Assembly (NCBI GenBank): GCA_028641055.1
Contig: CM054061.1
Span: forward strand, 53,672,081-53,736,080
Direction of reading: 5' to 3'
Origin: Alopecurus myosuroides
Lineage: Eukaryota; Streptophyta; Magnoliopsida; Poales; Poaceae
DNA: 64,000 nt
Shown here piece by piece: positions 22,838-35,448 of this stretch. The stretch's first letter is position 1. Every line of letters begins with the position of its first letter. Below the pieces are notes generated by a model, which saw only the letters and a list, made by a program, of their open reading frames with translations, did not search any database and was not told the origin of the DNA. The translations under genes and the position numbers were made by a program.

Positions 22838-24700
22838 TCTCTTGCAGGACTATGCTTCCGGTGGCACTAAATGGATAATTGATAGTGGATGCACTAGCCA
22901 TATGACCGGAAGCAAAGAACTTGTGACAGAGTTGCGCCCAAATGACATACAAGCAACCGTCACTTATGGAGACTCGTCCTCGTAAAAGGTATCCGGATTC
23001 GGCAAGGTTGTGGTCGCTCCCGATATCACTATCGTGAACATCATGCTTGTCGAATCCCTTGGTTACAATTTAATTTTCGTCTGCTCTCTTGGAAAGATGG
23101 GTTTTTCCGTCTTTCTTGATGTTGATATTGTGGTCCTTTTGAGGAGCAAGACTCTTGACGACGCTTACGTGGGACATGTTGAAAATGAGTTGTTTGTGGT
23201 GGACTTTTCGAACTCTACCAACACTCAAGCAATGTGTCTTTTCGGAAAGGAGGACTTGGGATGGTTGTGGCATCGCCGCCTATCCCATGTCAACATGAGA
23301 ACTTTGCAAAGTCTTCACAAAGGTGGCCTTATTGTCGGACTAAAAGAAAATGTTTCCTTTGCAAAGGATCGCGTTTGTAGGTCGTGTGTTGAAGGGAAGA
23401 TGCATGACAAGGTGCACAAGGCCAAGACTATTATCTCATCAAAGAGGATCTTGGAGCTTCTCCGTGATGATCTCTTTGGTGCCGTGCCCGAGGCAAGTCT
23501 TGGTGGCAAGAAGTATTGCTTGGTGATTGTCTATGATTATTCAAGATGCACTTGGGTTTATTTCTTCAAGTGCAAGAGTGAAACTCAACAAACCATCATC
23601 GACTTCTCCAACGAAGTGCAACGTCAACACAATGTGCAAATCATGGCTATTAGGAGTCACAATGGCTCAGAGTTCAAGAACTACACTTTGAATGAATTCC
23701 TTGGTGAAGAAGGCATTCATCATCAATACTCCGCCACTTACACTCCTCAAAAAATGGTGTTGCCGAAAGGAAAAATCGCACCCTCTTGGATATGGCAAGG
23801 ACCATGTTGGCGGAGTACGCTTCTCCCCAATATTTATGGGCCGAGGCCATATCCACCGCATGCCACTCCTCCAACCGCCTCTACATCCGCAAAGGCTTGG
23901 ACAAGACCCCTTATGAGATTTTCACCGACAACAAGCCCAACGTCTCCTACTTCTGTGTATTCGGTTGTAAGTGCTTTTACTTGATCAAGGGTGTTAGGTT
24001 GTCTAAATTTCAATCCAAAACTATTGAGGGTATATTTGTTGGTTACGGTGCCGAATCCCACACTTATAGAGTCTTTGACAAAGCCTCACGGATTTTCATA
24101 GAATCTTGTAGTGTGGCTTTCGAGGAAAATGATGGCTCCCAAGTGGCCCAATTTCATGTTTCTAATGTCGATGTTGAAATACCTCAAGAAGCCATAGGAA
24201 GGATGGGTGTGGGATTTTTCCGCCCCATTGAGGGACACCTTATGGCGACTCGAGAAGGACTATGCTCTACTCAAGTGGAGCCCTCCTCTACAATAGAAGA
24301 ACAAGCCAAGGAGCCAAGTGTTACACCTAACCAAGAACATGTTCAAGACCCTCCTCTTATTGACCAAGTGACTTCGCAAGTCGTACCCACTCCTCTCACT
24401 AATGCAAGTCAAGGTCAAGGCCAAGATCAACCATCCACTTCATCCTCTCCTCAAGTTGAAGCAAGTGTTGAAGATATTGTTGTTGATGATGATAATGATG
24501 ATGACGATGATGATGATCAAGGCCAAGTTGGTCAAGATGGGGACCCAAATGATCAAGATGATCAAGTGATCCCTCCGCCCAATAATGCGGAGATCGAAGC
24601 CCGTCGTGTCAAAAGGATAAGAAGAGCTTTAAAGCAAATTGATGCCCAAGACAACAAGGTCTTCAAGGATATTCAACTCGAAGATCCACAAGAAGGCAAT
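22838..24700 (+). pseudogene. Element D protease and integrase, broken
   Basis: The protease active site is WIIDSGCTSHMTG at about 22872-22910, with a TAA at 22983. The integrase zinc-binding part has WHRRLSHVN and CRSCVEGK. The core keeps the aspartate of LRDDLFGAV and the YDYSR stretch, but the second catalytic aspartate, normally in RSDNG, reads RSHNG (His codon at 23658-23660). A one-base loss near 23750 shifts the frame before the conserved AERKNR glutamate. Integrase would join element cDNA to the chromosome; this copy cannot. An Asp-rich repeat lies at about 24480-24530. Confidence 0.85.
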
Positions 24701-26215
24701 TGTCACATATTAGTGAGCATCAAGCTCATATCTCTATGGTGGAGCCTAAGAAAGTGTATGAAGCTCTTGAGGACTCCGATTGGGTTGAAGCTATGCATGA
24801 TGAGCTCAATAACTTTGAGCGGAACAAAGTTTGGAGATTGTTTGAGAAGCCCAAAGATTGCCACAATGTTATTGGCAGTAAGTGGATTTTCAAGAACAAG
24901 CAAGATGAGCATGGCATTGTGATAAGGAACAAGGCAAGATTGGTTGCTCAAGGTTACACTCAAGTTGAAGGCATTGACTTTTATGAAACCTACGCTCTCG
25001 TGGCTCGCCTTGAGTCCATTCGTATCCTCCTTGCTTATGCATATTCTCATAATTTCAAATTGCAGCAAATGGATGTGAAAAGTGCTTTCTTGAATGGTCC
25101 ACTAAAAGAGGAGGTATATGTTGAGAAACCTCCGGGGTTCGAGAATCTCAACTTTCCTAACCACGTTTACAAACTTGACAAGGCTCTCTATGGTCTCAAA
25201 CAAGCACCTCGTGCTTGGTATGAGCACCTTAGGGAGTTGTCAGATGATCGTGGTTTCGAAGTTGGGAAGATTGATCCCACTCTCTTCACCAAGAGAGTAA
25301 AGGGAGAGTTTTTCATATGCCAACTATATGTGGACGATATCATCTTTGGCTCAACTAACCAAGCTTTCAATAATGAGTTCTCTAAGCTTATGACTGACAG
25401 GTTCGAGATGTCTATGATGGGTGAGCTTAAATTCTTCCTTGGCTTTGAGATCAAGCAATTGGATCGTGGGACTTTCATTTCTCAAGACAAGTATACCCAA
25501 GATATGATCAAGAGGTTTAACTTCCAAGATGCTAAGATCAAGACATCTCCTATGCAAGTCAAGTGCCACCTATCTCGTAATCCAAAGGGGAGTAAGGATG
25601 TGGATCAAAAGTTGTATCGTTCTATGATTGGTTCTTTGCTCTATCTTTGTGCATCTAGGCCCGATATCGTTTTGAGTGTAGGTGTGTGTGCAAGGTATCA
25701 AGAGGCTCCTAAGGATAGCCATTTGATGGCGGTCCATAGGATATTTCGTTATTTGGTTCATACCTCAAGATTTGGTTTGTGGTACCCAAAGGGGGCACAA
25801 TTTTCTCTCAAGGGCTACACGGATTCCGATTGGGTGGGTGATCAAGATGATAGGAAGTCCACTTCTGGGGCTTGCCAATTTCTTGGTAGGTCCTTGGTGA
25901 GTTGGTCTTCCAAGAAGCAAAATTGCATAACTGTCTCCACCGCCGAAGCCGAGTATGTAGCCGCCGCAAGTGCTTGCACTCAATTGCTATGGATGAGGCA
26001 AACTCTCAAGGAATATGGAAAGTGCCATCAAGATTTCATACAATCCCGTGCAACACACAAGGACCAAGAACATTATGATTCGCCATCATTTCATCCGAGA
26101 CCATGTGGCAAGAGGGGATATTGCACTATCTTATGTGCCCACCAAGGACAATCTTGCGGATATTTTCAAGAAGCCACTTGATGATGCAAGATTCTTGTTC
26201 TTGAGGATGAACTAA
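24700..26215 (+). pseudogene. Element D reverse transcriptase and RNase H
   Basis: From 24700 a 493-codon frame carries a nearly intact Copia reverse transcriptase: [30 protein letters not shown] (first catalytic Asp), [13 protein letters not shown], and the YVDD box at 25327-25338. RNase H follows with YTDSDW and STAEAEYV. A frameshift near 26015-26040 moves the end into another frame ([13 protein letters not shown] to [11 protein letters not shown], stop at 26213-26215). There the usual KHIDIR reads KNIMIR, losing an Asp. It is joined to integrase by a frameshift near 24700. Confidence 0.9.
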
Positions 26216-27129
26216 ATGTGATTGATTCTAGGAGTTTGACTTGAAGATCTTGCACACACCCCTATAGATGAAACGTGTTCGAGTTTAGGTGTAGGCATGG
26301 ACATAGGGGAGTGTTATCCTAACACATTGGGTTCTCCCTCCCCCCATTATGACCAAAGCAAAAATTCATTGTTATCTCTCTTTTTCTAATGTTGAATTGT
26401 GAGCTTCAATGTTGAGTAATGGCAATACCCCCAAGATATATCTTCGCGGTTGCATACCATGAACTCTTACATGGTGGCTTAGGCCACCAACCTCTTCCTT
26501 TGAAGAGTTGGTTCTTGTGTCGTTTTTCTTTATGTTGGTTTGTGTTGTGTCGTGTTGGTTTGGGAATCACACTCCTTCTTTTCCTTATTTGTTTTGAGTT
26601 TGTTTGCAAAAGTCAGAGTGTGTAGTACCATCTCAGTTGGTGTTCTAATCCCAAGCCCAAACAATTCCCCCTAAGACACTTCTCTTTCTGGAATTTTCAA
26701 TCTTTTCGATCCCTTGGTGAAATGAAATTTTGGCTAGCGGTACTACCGCCAGTTACAAGCGGTACTACCGCTGTAACTGTCAGTAGTACCCAGCGCACGG
26801 TACTACCGCTGGTCATGAGCGGTACTACCGCTGCAAGAGTTTGTGCCCAGGACTGACTCGGCAACGGTACTACCCCTTGGCCCAGGTAGTACCAGTGGGC
26901 GGTACTACCGCTGAGCGTGGCGGTACTACCGCTGCGGTAAAATCTAAGGGGATAAAAGAGATATGGGATCGTGGGGGTTACCTCTTAACCCCCATTTACC
27001 CCCCATCTCCTCCCCACTTCAGATCTCGCCGCCGCCAAGACTCCAGTTCACCAAGGAGGGCTCTCCCCGGCCGCTGAACGCCCCTCCCTCGCCGGAGAAC
27101 GCTCGGGGATCATCCCCAACTCCCCCTCC
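26216..27129 (+). mobile_element. Element D spacer with centre-C palindromes
   Basis: This stretch is noncoding between RNase H and the extra ORF. From 26737 it carries gcggtactaccgc, the reverse complement of the LTR word: exact copies start near 26737, 26759, 26819, 26899 and 26920. Its end (about 26990-27120) is C-rich, like a leader before the ORF at 27130. Confidence 0.75.
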
Positions 27130-27430
27130 ATGACGATGAGCTCCGGTACCCCTCCTATCTCTCTGCCCCTTGAGCAATCTTGAGAGATGATGATTCATTG
27201 GGTCTAGAGATCTCCTAGTCTAGGGGTTGTTTGGTGTGTTTCCTTTAGTAGATGAAATCCTATTAGCACTCTCTAGATTTTTGACTCGAGATGGGATAGG
27301 TAGTTCCTCTGGGCGCCATGGTTGAATCCGCCAGAAGCGGTACTACCGCTGTCACCAGCGGTACTACCGCTATGGCTGGAACCGCTAGAAGCAGCGGTAC
27401 TACCGTGGCCCCCAAGCGGTACTACCGCTC
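26737..27430 (+). repeat. Array of 13-bp palindromes, centre C
   Basis: About eight exact copies of gcggtactaccgc lie in two clusters, 26737-26935 and 27338-27430. The centre base is C in all exact copies, against G in the LTR arrays of the same strand. The second cluster falls within the inferred intron 27146-27534. Confidence 0.85.
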
Positions 27431-29014
27431 CCTGGAGTCTGAAAATCCTGAGAATCCTAGTTTGATTCCCTCTTGCAGATCGTTTCGATTGAATTTTCAC
27501 TTATCTTGTGCTATCCACCTATTTGCTTTCTTAGGAGCAGGTGCTAGTGGCTCAAAGGGTGGAGGTCGCAAGCGGGCGGCTAAGAGAGGCCGCAAGAACT
27601 CCGAGGAAGATGAAACCCCTGAGGTTATGCCTAAGGGGAACTTGACTAGGAGGCAGAGGTCTATCAATATGAAGTCTAAAGCAGCTCGTGACAAGGCCCT
27701 CCCCAATATGCCAGATGATCAGTTCAGAAGGGAAAGGAGGACCAATCCATACAATCAGCCTAGGGAAGCTCGAGCCAGTGAGTGTTTCTGGACTAGGTTC
27801 CAGGAGAGGATCTTCTATGAGGAGTATCCACTTAACAAAAATAAAGTGGTTACTCAATTCTCCATTAATGTTGCACACATGAGAGCTAAGATGGATTACT
27901 TTGGTGAAGCATTAGAGATGTGTGAAGAGCTTGGGCTCGTGGACTTCATGGAAATCAACGAGGACTATGATGAGCACTTAGTGGGCCAGTTTTATGCCAC
28001 GTTGTACTTTCACACGGATGAGAGGAGGATCACCTAGATGACTAAGGATCAGGAATTTTCTGCGTCCTGGAGTCAGTTTGCTACTGTTTTGGGTTTGAAG
28101 GACTATGGAGAGACTCCTGATGCTGATTTTCACACCACCTTTTTCAGGCTTCCGTATCCGGAGAAGCCCATGTCTCTCACTGAGCTTTATGATCTCTACA
28201 TTCTTGGACGGGCTGTGGTTGCACAGTCCAAGCATCTGCTGCCTGTATATGATATTCTTCATAGGATCTTCCGGAACACATTGACTCCTCGAGTGGGAAA
28301 TTTTATCAGATCCATGGCTCACTTGTTGACTTGATGGTTTACTCTCACAGGAACCGTGGTGATGGTCTGAGGCTTGATATCATGGATATCCTTTGGAATG
28401 AGATGTACAATTGCATAATGAAGAGGAGGGTGCCTATTTTTGCAGCTTTAGTCTATAAGCTCATCTCCACTACATGGCGCAATGCCAAGCTTGCTCATGC
28501 TCTATTGGACAATGATCAGGAGCTGACGACTCATGGCGTCAAGGAACTTCGCATCAAGAAGCATGCTACTCCTCTACTCAGTCCGGATGATCTTGGTCTG
28601 GACACCCATGGCTCAAGTGACTCAGACTTTGAGATGCAGGGGAGGGCTCAGAAGGATGGTTTTCGTAGCTGTATGACTTCTACATTGAAGAAGATCTTCT
28701 GTCGCCAGGTTGACATGGAGTATCAGGCTTATCTTGCTCATGTCCGTAGCAAGAAGGAGAGGCAGCTGACACGTGACAGGTTTGCCGATCTGGGCGTGCC
28801 TGTTCGTGCTGGGTCAGAGGACAGGATCACAGGATCCAAGGAGTGGAAGTCAAAGCAAGGCAACAAGTGGATTGATCCCGAGCTTTTAGATGATGCCACT
28901 ACTTCGCACGAGCCTTGGACTCGTGGTGATGTTGATGAGGAAGTTGAAGATGTTGACTCGGAGGATGAGCGTCGCCTTCACAACCCTGCTAGTGCATCTA
29001 GCCCCGGCGAGTGA
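27130..29014 (+). pseudogene. Element D extra (env-position) ORF, probably spliced, broken
   Basis: An ATG at 27130 opens MTMSS plus one base, then a GT (27146) and an AG (27534) after a pyrimidine-rich stretch delimit a 389-bp intron. Joining leaves the frame open as MTMSSGAGASGSKGGG and on through a basic, nuclear-signal-like KRAAKRGRK, then FWTRFQERIFYEEYPLN and a helical body to an acidic tail (DVDEEVEDVDSEDE). The position after RNase H is that of the env-like ORF of SIRE elements, but I see no signal peptide or clear transmembrane helix; the body recalls plant-transposon-protein domains of unknown role. A TAG at 28035 and a frameshift with TGA at 28332 break it. Confidence 0.65.
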
Positions 29015-29057
29015 CCTCCAGGGACGTTAGCATCACCTCTTTCCTTTTTGGTGCCTT

Positions 29058-29072
29058 GATGTCAAAGGGGGA
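29058..29072 (+). promoter_or_regulatory. Possible internal polypurine tract of element D
   Basis: The tract tcaaagggggagaga resembles the terminal tract aaaaagggggagat and sits 385 bp before the LTR, just after the extra ORF. Confidence 0.4.
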
Positions 29073-29429
29073 GAGAGTTCTATTAGGAGCGTTGCATTTG
29101 CTTGGGATGGTTTGTATCTTGTCAAAACTTTGTCATTGTCGTGTGCTTGTGTTGAACTACTTTGTCGTGTGCTTGTGTTGAACTATTTGTGTGTTGGTAC
29201 CATTTGGTGTTAAGGATTTGGTTTCATGGCTATTATCTCAATTTCTTTAAGCAAGCTTTCATTTCATTATATTCTTTGTACTCTTGCTTGGGTTCAAAGA
29301 GTTAGGGGGAGCAAACTCACTAAAAGAGACCAAGTTTTAACTCATAAGAAAATTATATTATGTATCACTCTCTCGAAGTGCTCTCTCCAAACTCGTTGTA
29401 CCTCTCTTAGTTGTGTTGTCATCAATCTC

Positions 29430-29444
29430 CAAAAAGGGGGAGAT
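29430..29444 (+). promoter_or_regulatory. Polypurine tract of element D
   Basis: The tract caaaaagggggagat lies immediately before the LTR start tgaaagtgca at 29445. Confidence 0.85.
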
Positions 29445-30719
29445 TGAAAGTGCATTTGCATCTTTGATCTCTCTTAGGTTTTGGAGTTGATAACAACACC
29501 GCTAAGTTTCTAACCGTGCGTCAAGTATTTCAGGTTAAATCATCTAGACGCCAAAAAGGTGAAGAGAATTGCAAGACAAAGCCAACAAGATTATCTTGTT
29601 CCAGCGGTAGTACCGCTCTGCAAGGGAACGGTAGTACCGCGCCCAGTACCGCCAGAAGTACCGCTAGGAGGAAATTGCGTACTGCCTCCAGCGGTACTGA
29701 AGCGGTAGTGGTTCGGTAGTACCACTGGACCCTTTTTAATCTTGAGAAAATCTTTGCTCAATGGTAGTACCGGTAAAGGCTGGCGGTAGTACCGCTCCCT
29801 CCAGCAAGCGGTAGTACCGCCCCCAGTACCGGCCCTTCTACCGCTGGGTAGGTTTTTGCCCTCTGTATCCCATGGTACTAGAGCGGTAGTGGCTCGGTAC
29901 TACCGCCAGCCACTTCGAATTTATTCAAAGTGGGTGGCCAGCGGTATTACCGTGGCGCACTCGCGGTAGTACCGCTGCTGGAGTACCACGGTACTTCAGT
30001 GGCAGTACTGCTAGCGCCCAGCTTCTGGGGCTCTCTAGTACCGCCCCGATACACAGGTAGCGGTAGTACCGCTGGCTCCAGCGGTAGTACCGCAAGGCAC
30101 GAAAAGGGTCAAAATGGCTAGTTTAGGGATGGGGCTATAAATACCCCATCCCCTTCTTCTCCAAAGTGTTGCTCGTTCCAGCATTTAAGACAAGCATTTA
30201 TTGAGCCTCCAAAAGCTAGATCTCTCCCAATCCCTCCACCCAAACTCGTTGATACTTGGAGGATTGAGGGAGAAGACCCGGATCTACATCTTCACCGACT
30301 CGTTCTTCATTTCCCCCTCTCTAGCTAGAGGGATCTAGCCTAGGGTTTCCTCTTGTGGAGAACCTAGGCATCTTGTTCTTGTTGGTGATTCAAGAAGATT
30401 TGGGAGCCCCCAATTTGGTTGTGGGTGTGTGCCCCAAGTTGTTTGTAAAGGACTCGATCCCCGCCTCAAAGGGGTTCAATAGTGGAAGGTGAACTAGGCC
30501 TTTGTGGCGGAGTTCATCGGAGAATAGGGTGAGGCCTTTGTGGCGTTGAGTAGGCCTTTGTGGCGAGCTCACACCCCTCCAACGAGACGTACTCCCCTAA
30601 CAAGGAGGAACTCGGGAATACATCGTGTCTCAGTGTGCTTCACTTTGGTTACCTCGTTCCCTCACTCCCTTTACGTATCGCTTGCATTGTGTTTATCGTT
30701 ATCCTTGTCATATAGGTAA
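29445..30719 (+). mobile_element. Element D 3' LTR, left segment
   Basis: This is collinear with the 5' LTR from 18791, including the palindrome array (about 29600-30095) and the TATA inverted repeat (30126-30152). It stops at tataggtaa, where CACTA element E begins. The final 125 bp resume at 42197. The last three bases, taa, are E's target duplication. Confidence 0.9.
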
Positions 30720-30910
30720 CACTGGTAGAAAATAGGCCTTCCATACGCCCCCATTAGTCCCCAAAATAATCGAACCGCGACCAAAGGGGTCTTTAGCCGC
30801 GGTTCGGGAGGGGCTTTAGTCGCGGTTGGCCTGGCCAACCGGGACTAAAGGTTCTCAGGCTGGCCCGAAGGCCTTTAGTCGCGGTTGGCCAGGCCAACCG
30901 GGACTAAAAG
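30720..30910 (+). repeat. CACTA left terminal and subterminal repeats
   Basis: The terminal repeat is followed by inverted pairs such as ctttagtcgcggttggcc with ggccaaccgggactaaag at about 30820-30860 and again at about 30870-30910. These are the usual transposase-binding region of CACTA elements. Confidence 0.85.
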
Positions 30911-30917
30911 ACCATCC

Positions 30918-30926
30918 CTATATAGG
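30918..30926 (+). promoter_or_regulatory. TATA box of the CACTA transposase gene
   Basis: ctatatagg follows the last subterminal repeat by about 10 bp (gggactaaaagaccatccc between). The same arrangement recurs at 37580 and, more loosely, at 36361. Confidence 0.6.
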
Positions 30927-31220
30927 ACTCACCTCGCTGCACTTAGCCACATTTGGTGTCACTTCTATTCAGCATATTCACAAGGGGGTGGTGGGTTTGC
31001 TTTTGGTTCCTCCTATGCACACAAGGTGTTCGATGAAATGCTCGAGAGCATGAAACACACATGACATGAAGTGTCCGAGCCACAATTGAGCTTTGTCATT
31101 TATTTTTCCTCCGCGATCGTGGTTAGCAACATGAACCTTTCATGATTTGTATTATTTCTAGCTAGTTAGTTTAACAAATGCATGATGGTTAATTATATAC
31201 TTTATATAATAATAATGCAG

Positions 31221-34200
31221 ATGAATCGGCAATGGATGTACGGTAACCGACTCTCCGGCGAGTTCACTACGGGTTTGAAAGATTTCCTCGTAGTGGCAAA
31301 TGCGAACAAGCACCGAGGTTTTATTATCTGTCCATGTGCTGAATGTAAAAATCAGAAGGGTTACTCCTCCTCAAGATACGTTCACATGCACCTGCTTCAG
31401 CACGGTTTCATGCCAAGCTATAATTGTTGGACCAAGCATGGAGAAAGAGGGGTTAGAATGGAAGAAGATGAAGAAGGGGATGATATCGATTACAACTATC
31501 ATGAGGCTTTCGGTGATACTTTCATGGAGGATGATGCTGAAGGTGTGGAAGGGGAAGGTGAAGGTGAAGAAGAGGCACATGATGAGCCCGCTGATGATCT
31601 TGGTCGGACCATTGCTGATGCACTAAGACGCTGCGAAACTGACAAGGAGAGGGAGAATTTGGATCGCATGTTAGAGGATCACACGAAGTCGCTGTACCCA
31701 GGATGCGATAATAGTCTGAAAAAGCTGGGCTGCACACTGGATTTGCTGAAATGGAAGGCACGGGAAGGTGTAGCTGACTCATCATTTGAAAATTTGCCGA
31801 AAATGTTGAAGAATATGTTTCCGAAGAATAACGAGTTGCCCGCCAGTACGTACGAAGCAAAGAAGGTTGTCTGCCCTCTAGGTTTAGAGGTTCTGAAGAT
31901 ACATGCATGCATTAACGACTGCATCCTCTCACGGTGAATACGAGAATTTGAATGAATGCCCTGTATGCACTGCATTGTGTTATAAGATCAGAGGCGATGA
32001 CCCTGGTGACGATGTTGAGGGCGAGAAACCCAGGAAGAGGGTTCCCGCCAAGGTGATGTGGTATGCTCCTATAATACCACGGTTGAAACGTCTGTTCAGG
32101 AACAAAGAGCATGCCAAGTTGTTGCGATGGCACAAAGAGGACCGTAAGTCCGACGGGGAGTTAAGACACCCCGCTAATGGAACGCAATGGAGAAAGATAG
32201 ACAGAGAGTTCAAAGATTTTGCAGCTGACGCAAGGAACATAAGATTTGGTCTAAGTACTTATGGCATGAATCCTTTTGGCGAGCAGAGCTCCAGCCATAG
32301 CACCTGGCCCGTGACTCTATGCATCTACAACCTTCCTCCTTGGTTGTGCATGAAGCGGAAGTTCATTATGATGTCAGTGCTCATCCAAGGTCCGAAGCAA
32401 CCCGGCAACGGCATCGATGTGTACCTAAGGCCATTAGTTGATGAACTTTTGCAGTTATGCGGCAGACCTGGTGTACGTGTGTGGGATGAGCACAAATAAG
32501 AGGAATTTGACCTACGAGCGTTGCTTTTTGTAACAATCAACGATTGGCCTGCTATCAGTAACCTTTCGGGACAGACAAATAAGGGATACAAAGCATGCAC
32601 GCACTGCTTACATGAGACTGAAAGTGTATTTTTGGATAATTGTAGGAAGAACGTGTACCTGGGTCATCGTCGATTTCTTCCCCGAAATCATAACGTAAGA
32701 AAGAAAGGCAAGCATTTCAACGGCAAGGCAGATCACCGGCCGAAGCCTGTGGAACGTACTGGTGCTGAGATATTTGATATGGTCAAGGATTTGAAAGTCA
32801 TCTTTGGAAAGGGTCCTGGCGGACAATCAGTTCCGCTGGAAGTTGACGGGCACGCACCCATGTGGAAGAAGAAATATATATTTTGGGAGCTACAGTATTG
32901 GAAAGTCCTAGATGTCCGCTCTGCAATCGACGTGATGCATGTTACGAAGAATATTTGCGTGAACCTGCTAAGCTTCTTGGGCGTGTATGGGAAGACAAAT
33001 GATACAAAGGAAGCACGGCAGGACCAGCAACTTTTGAAAGACCCAGATGACCGGCATCCGGAATGGTTTCAAGGTCGTGCCAGCTATGCTCTTACCAAAG
33101 AAGAGAAGGTCATTTTTTTTTGAATGCCTGAGCAGTATGAAGGTCCCGTCTGGCTTCTCGTCGAATATAAAGGGAATAATAAACATGGCGGACAAAAAGT
33201 TCCAAAACCTGAAGTTTCACGACTGCCACGTGATTATGACGCAATTGCTTCCGATTGCTTTGAGGGGGCTCCTACCGGAAAATGTTCGAGTAGCCATTGT
33301 GAAGCTATGTGCATTCCTCAATGCAATCTCTCAGAAGGTAATCAGTCCAGAAGATCTACCACGGTTACAGAACGATGTGGTCCAATGTCTTGTCAGTTTC
33401 GAGTTGGTGTTCCCACCATCCTTCTTCAATATTATGACGCACCTCCTGGTCCACCTAGTCGAAGAGATTTCCATTCTCGGTCTTGTATTTCTACACAATA
33501 TGTTCCCCTTTGAGAGGTTCATGGGAGTATTAAAGAAATATGTTCGTAACCGTGCTAGGCCAGAAGGAAGCATCGTAAAGGGCTATGGAAATGAGGAGGT
33601 AATTGAGTTCTGTATTGACTATGTTCCTGACCTTAAGCCGATTGGTATTCCTCAATCGCGGCACGAGGGGAGACTAAGTGGAAAAGGCACGATCGGAAGG
33701 AAATCAACGATATGTATGGACGGTCATTCTATGACTGAAGCACACCACACAGTTCTGCAAAATTCAAGCTTGGTGGCTCCGTACTTCGAGCAACACAAGA
33801 ATATTTTACGCTCGGACAACCCGGGGAAGCCTGAATCATGGATTACAAAGGCCCACATGGAGACTTTCGGCAGTTGGTTGCGAAAACATTTAATGAATGA
33901 CAATGATGTTGGAGATCAGCTGTACATGTTGGCCAAGACACCATCTTCGACTATAACGACTTTCCAAGGGTACGAGATTAATGGGAATACATTTTACACG
34001 ATCTCCCAAGATAAAAAGAGCACCAACCAAAACAGTGGTGTCCACTTTGATGCAGCAACCAAGAATGGGAAAAAGGTCACATATTATGGTTACATAGAGG
34101 AGATATGGGAACTTGACTATGGACCCTCCTTTAAGGTCCCTTTGTTCCGGTGCAAATGGTTCAAGCTAACAGGAGGTGGGGTAAAGGTGGACGAGCAATA

Positions 34201-34556
34201 CGGAATGACAATGGTGGATTTCAACAATCTTGGTTACCTTGACGAACCATTCGTCCTAGCCAAAGATGTTGCTCAGGTTTTCTATTTGAAGGACATGAGT
34301 AGCAAACCGAGGAAACGGAAAGATAAGAAAACGATCAGTACATCATGCGATGATCCAAAGCGCCACATTGTTCTTTTCAGGGAAAAGAAACATCGTGGGA
34401 GTGGAGGACAAGACAGACATGTCAGAAGATTATAATATGTTTGGTGAAATTCCACCCTTCAAAGTGAACACTGACCCAAGCATTAAGTTAAATGATGAGG
34501 ATGCTCCATGGATACGGCACAATCGTAAGAAAGCAGGGACACAAGGGAAAAATTGA
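31221..34556 (+). pseudogene. CACTA transposase, broken
   Basis: The ATG at 31221 follows an intron-like acceptor (taataatgcag) and opens MNRQWMYGNRLSGEF, the N-terminal transposon-associated domain with Cys pairs (CPCAECKNQ). The acidic middle leads to the Transposase_21 region (PVCTALCYKIRGDD, WYAPIIPRLKRLF, WPVTLCIYNLPPWLC, YKACTHCLHETES, VMHVTKNICVNLL), then the DUF4218 and DUF4216 regions to 34435. It would cut at the CACTA ends. Lesions: frameshift near 31930, TAA at about 32497 (after WDEHK), frameshift in the T-run at 33111-33120, and frameshift near 34375 that moves the last 60 codons (SEDYNMFGEIPPF) to another frame. Confidence 0.9.
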
Positions 34557-34824
34557 TGTGTAATAATTTATTGTATCAAACTTTATTGAATGGATCATGT
34601 GAATTATATTATCTCCGCTGTGTTTAAGACTAACTCCTTTGCAAAATATTTGAGAAAACGAGTGAAAAACATGGAAAACAGAAGGTTACTTAAATGTCTC
34701 AAAACCTTGTGAGATAAAATATCTAATTTCATAACTTTTATTAAAAACAGAAAACAGGCGCGCCAGCGCGCCGCAGTGTCGCCGGAATACAAATTCTTTT
34801 ATTAAAACAGAAAACAGACGAACA

Positions 34825-35448
34825 CTACTCCTCCTCGTCATCGTCGGGGAACTCGTCGGTGACCTCCTCCGGGTCATCGTCGTCGTCTAACTCATCGGTG
34901 ACCTCCTCGTCGTCGTCGGAGGTGCATGATTGTATGTCCGAGATAGGCCCCCACCTCGGATCGTCGGAGGCCCAGACTTCGCCGGCGTGGTCGGCCCGAC
35001 GAAGCTCTTGCATCGCCTTCGTGCTCGCCCCCCGAGCGGCATCTAACGCGAGGTGGCATTCGAGGCGGCGTTCCGCCCGCTCAGCTGCGCGGGTCTGCCA
35101 GAGCTCCTCGTCGGCGCTCTCCTCCCCCGGGTTGTTCCGGTAATACTCGCGGACGATGCGGTCGTCCCTGGCGTCGACTGGGCCCTAAAACGCACGGTGG
35201 CGGAGGTGGAGGTGGTCGGCGGCAGTGACGATCTGCGGCTTCGGCGCCCTGGCCTCCGCTTCCCAGACGGTGTGGCAGCCGTTGAAGTTCATCAGCGACC
35301 GCGGGCGGTTGAGGCGCCAGGCCGCCGCGTCCCAGGCGCGGGCGGCCTCCGCCGCCGTCGCAAAGGAGCCGAGGGGGATGCGGTCGTCCCCCCAGCGGAT
35401 ATCTGTGCTGAACATTCCGTTCTGCCATCCTGGCCACGCGTGGAGAGG
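34825..35448 (-). pseudogene. AP2/ERF-like gene captured in the CACTA element, antisense
   Basis: On the minus strand one frame is open from before 35448 to 34825 apart from a single TAG (about 35183-35187). It encodes most of an AP2/ERF DNA-binding domain: GMFSTDIRWGDDRIPLGSF, then the ATAAEAARAWDAAAWRL helix and RPRSLMNF. The N-terminal YRGVR strand is missing or out of frame. After the stop the frame continues with an Ala/Arg/Glu-rich helix (TRAAERAERRLE), WASDDPRWG, and an Asp/Glu tail. AP2/ERF proteins bind DNA in the nucleus. The nearest ATG (MAERN) is out of frame with the domain. A minus-strand TATA (ggtataaac, about 35472-35480) lies about 50 bp upstream. Duplicate transposase 3'-end pieces flank it. 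Confidence 0.7.
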
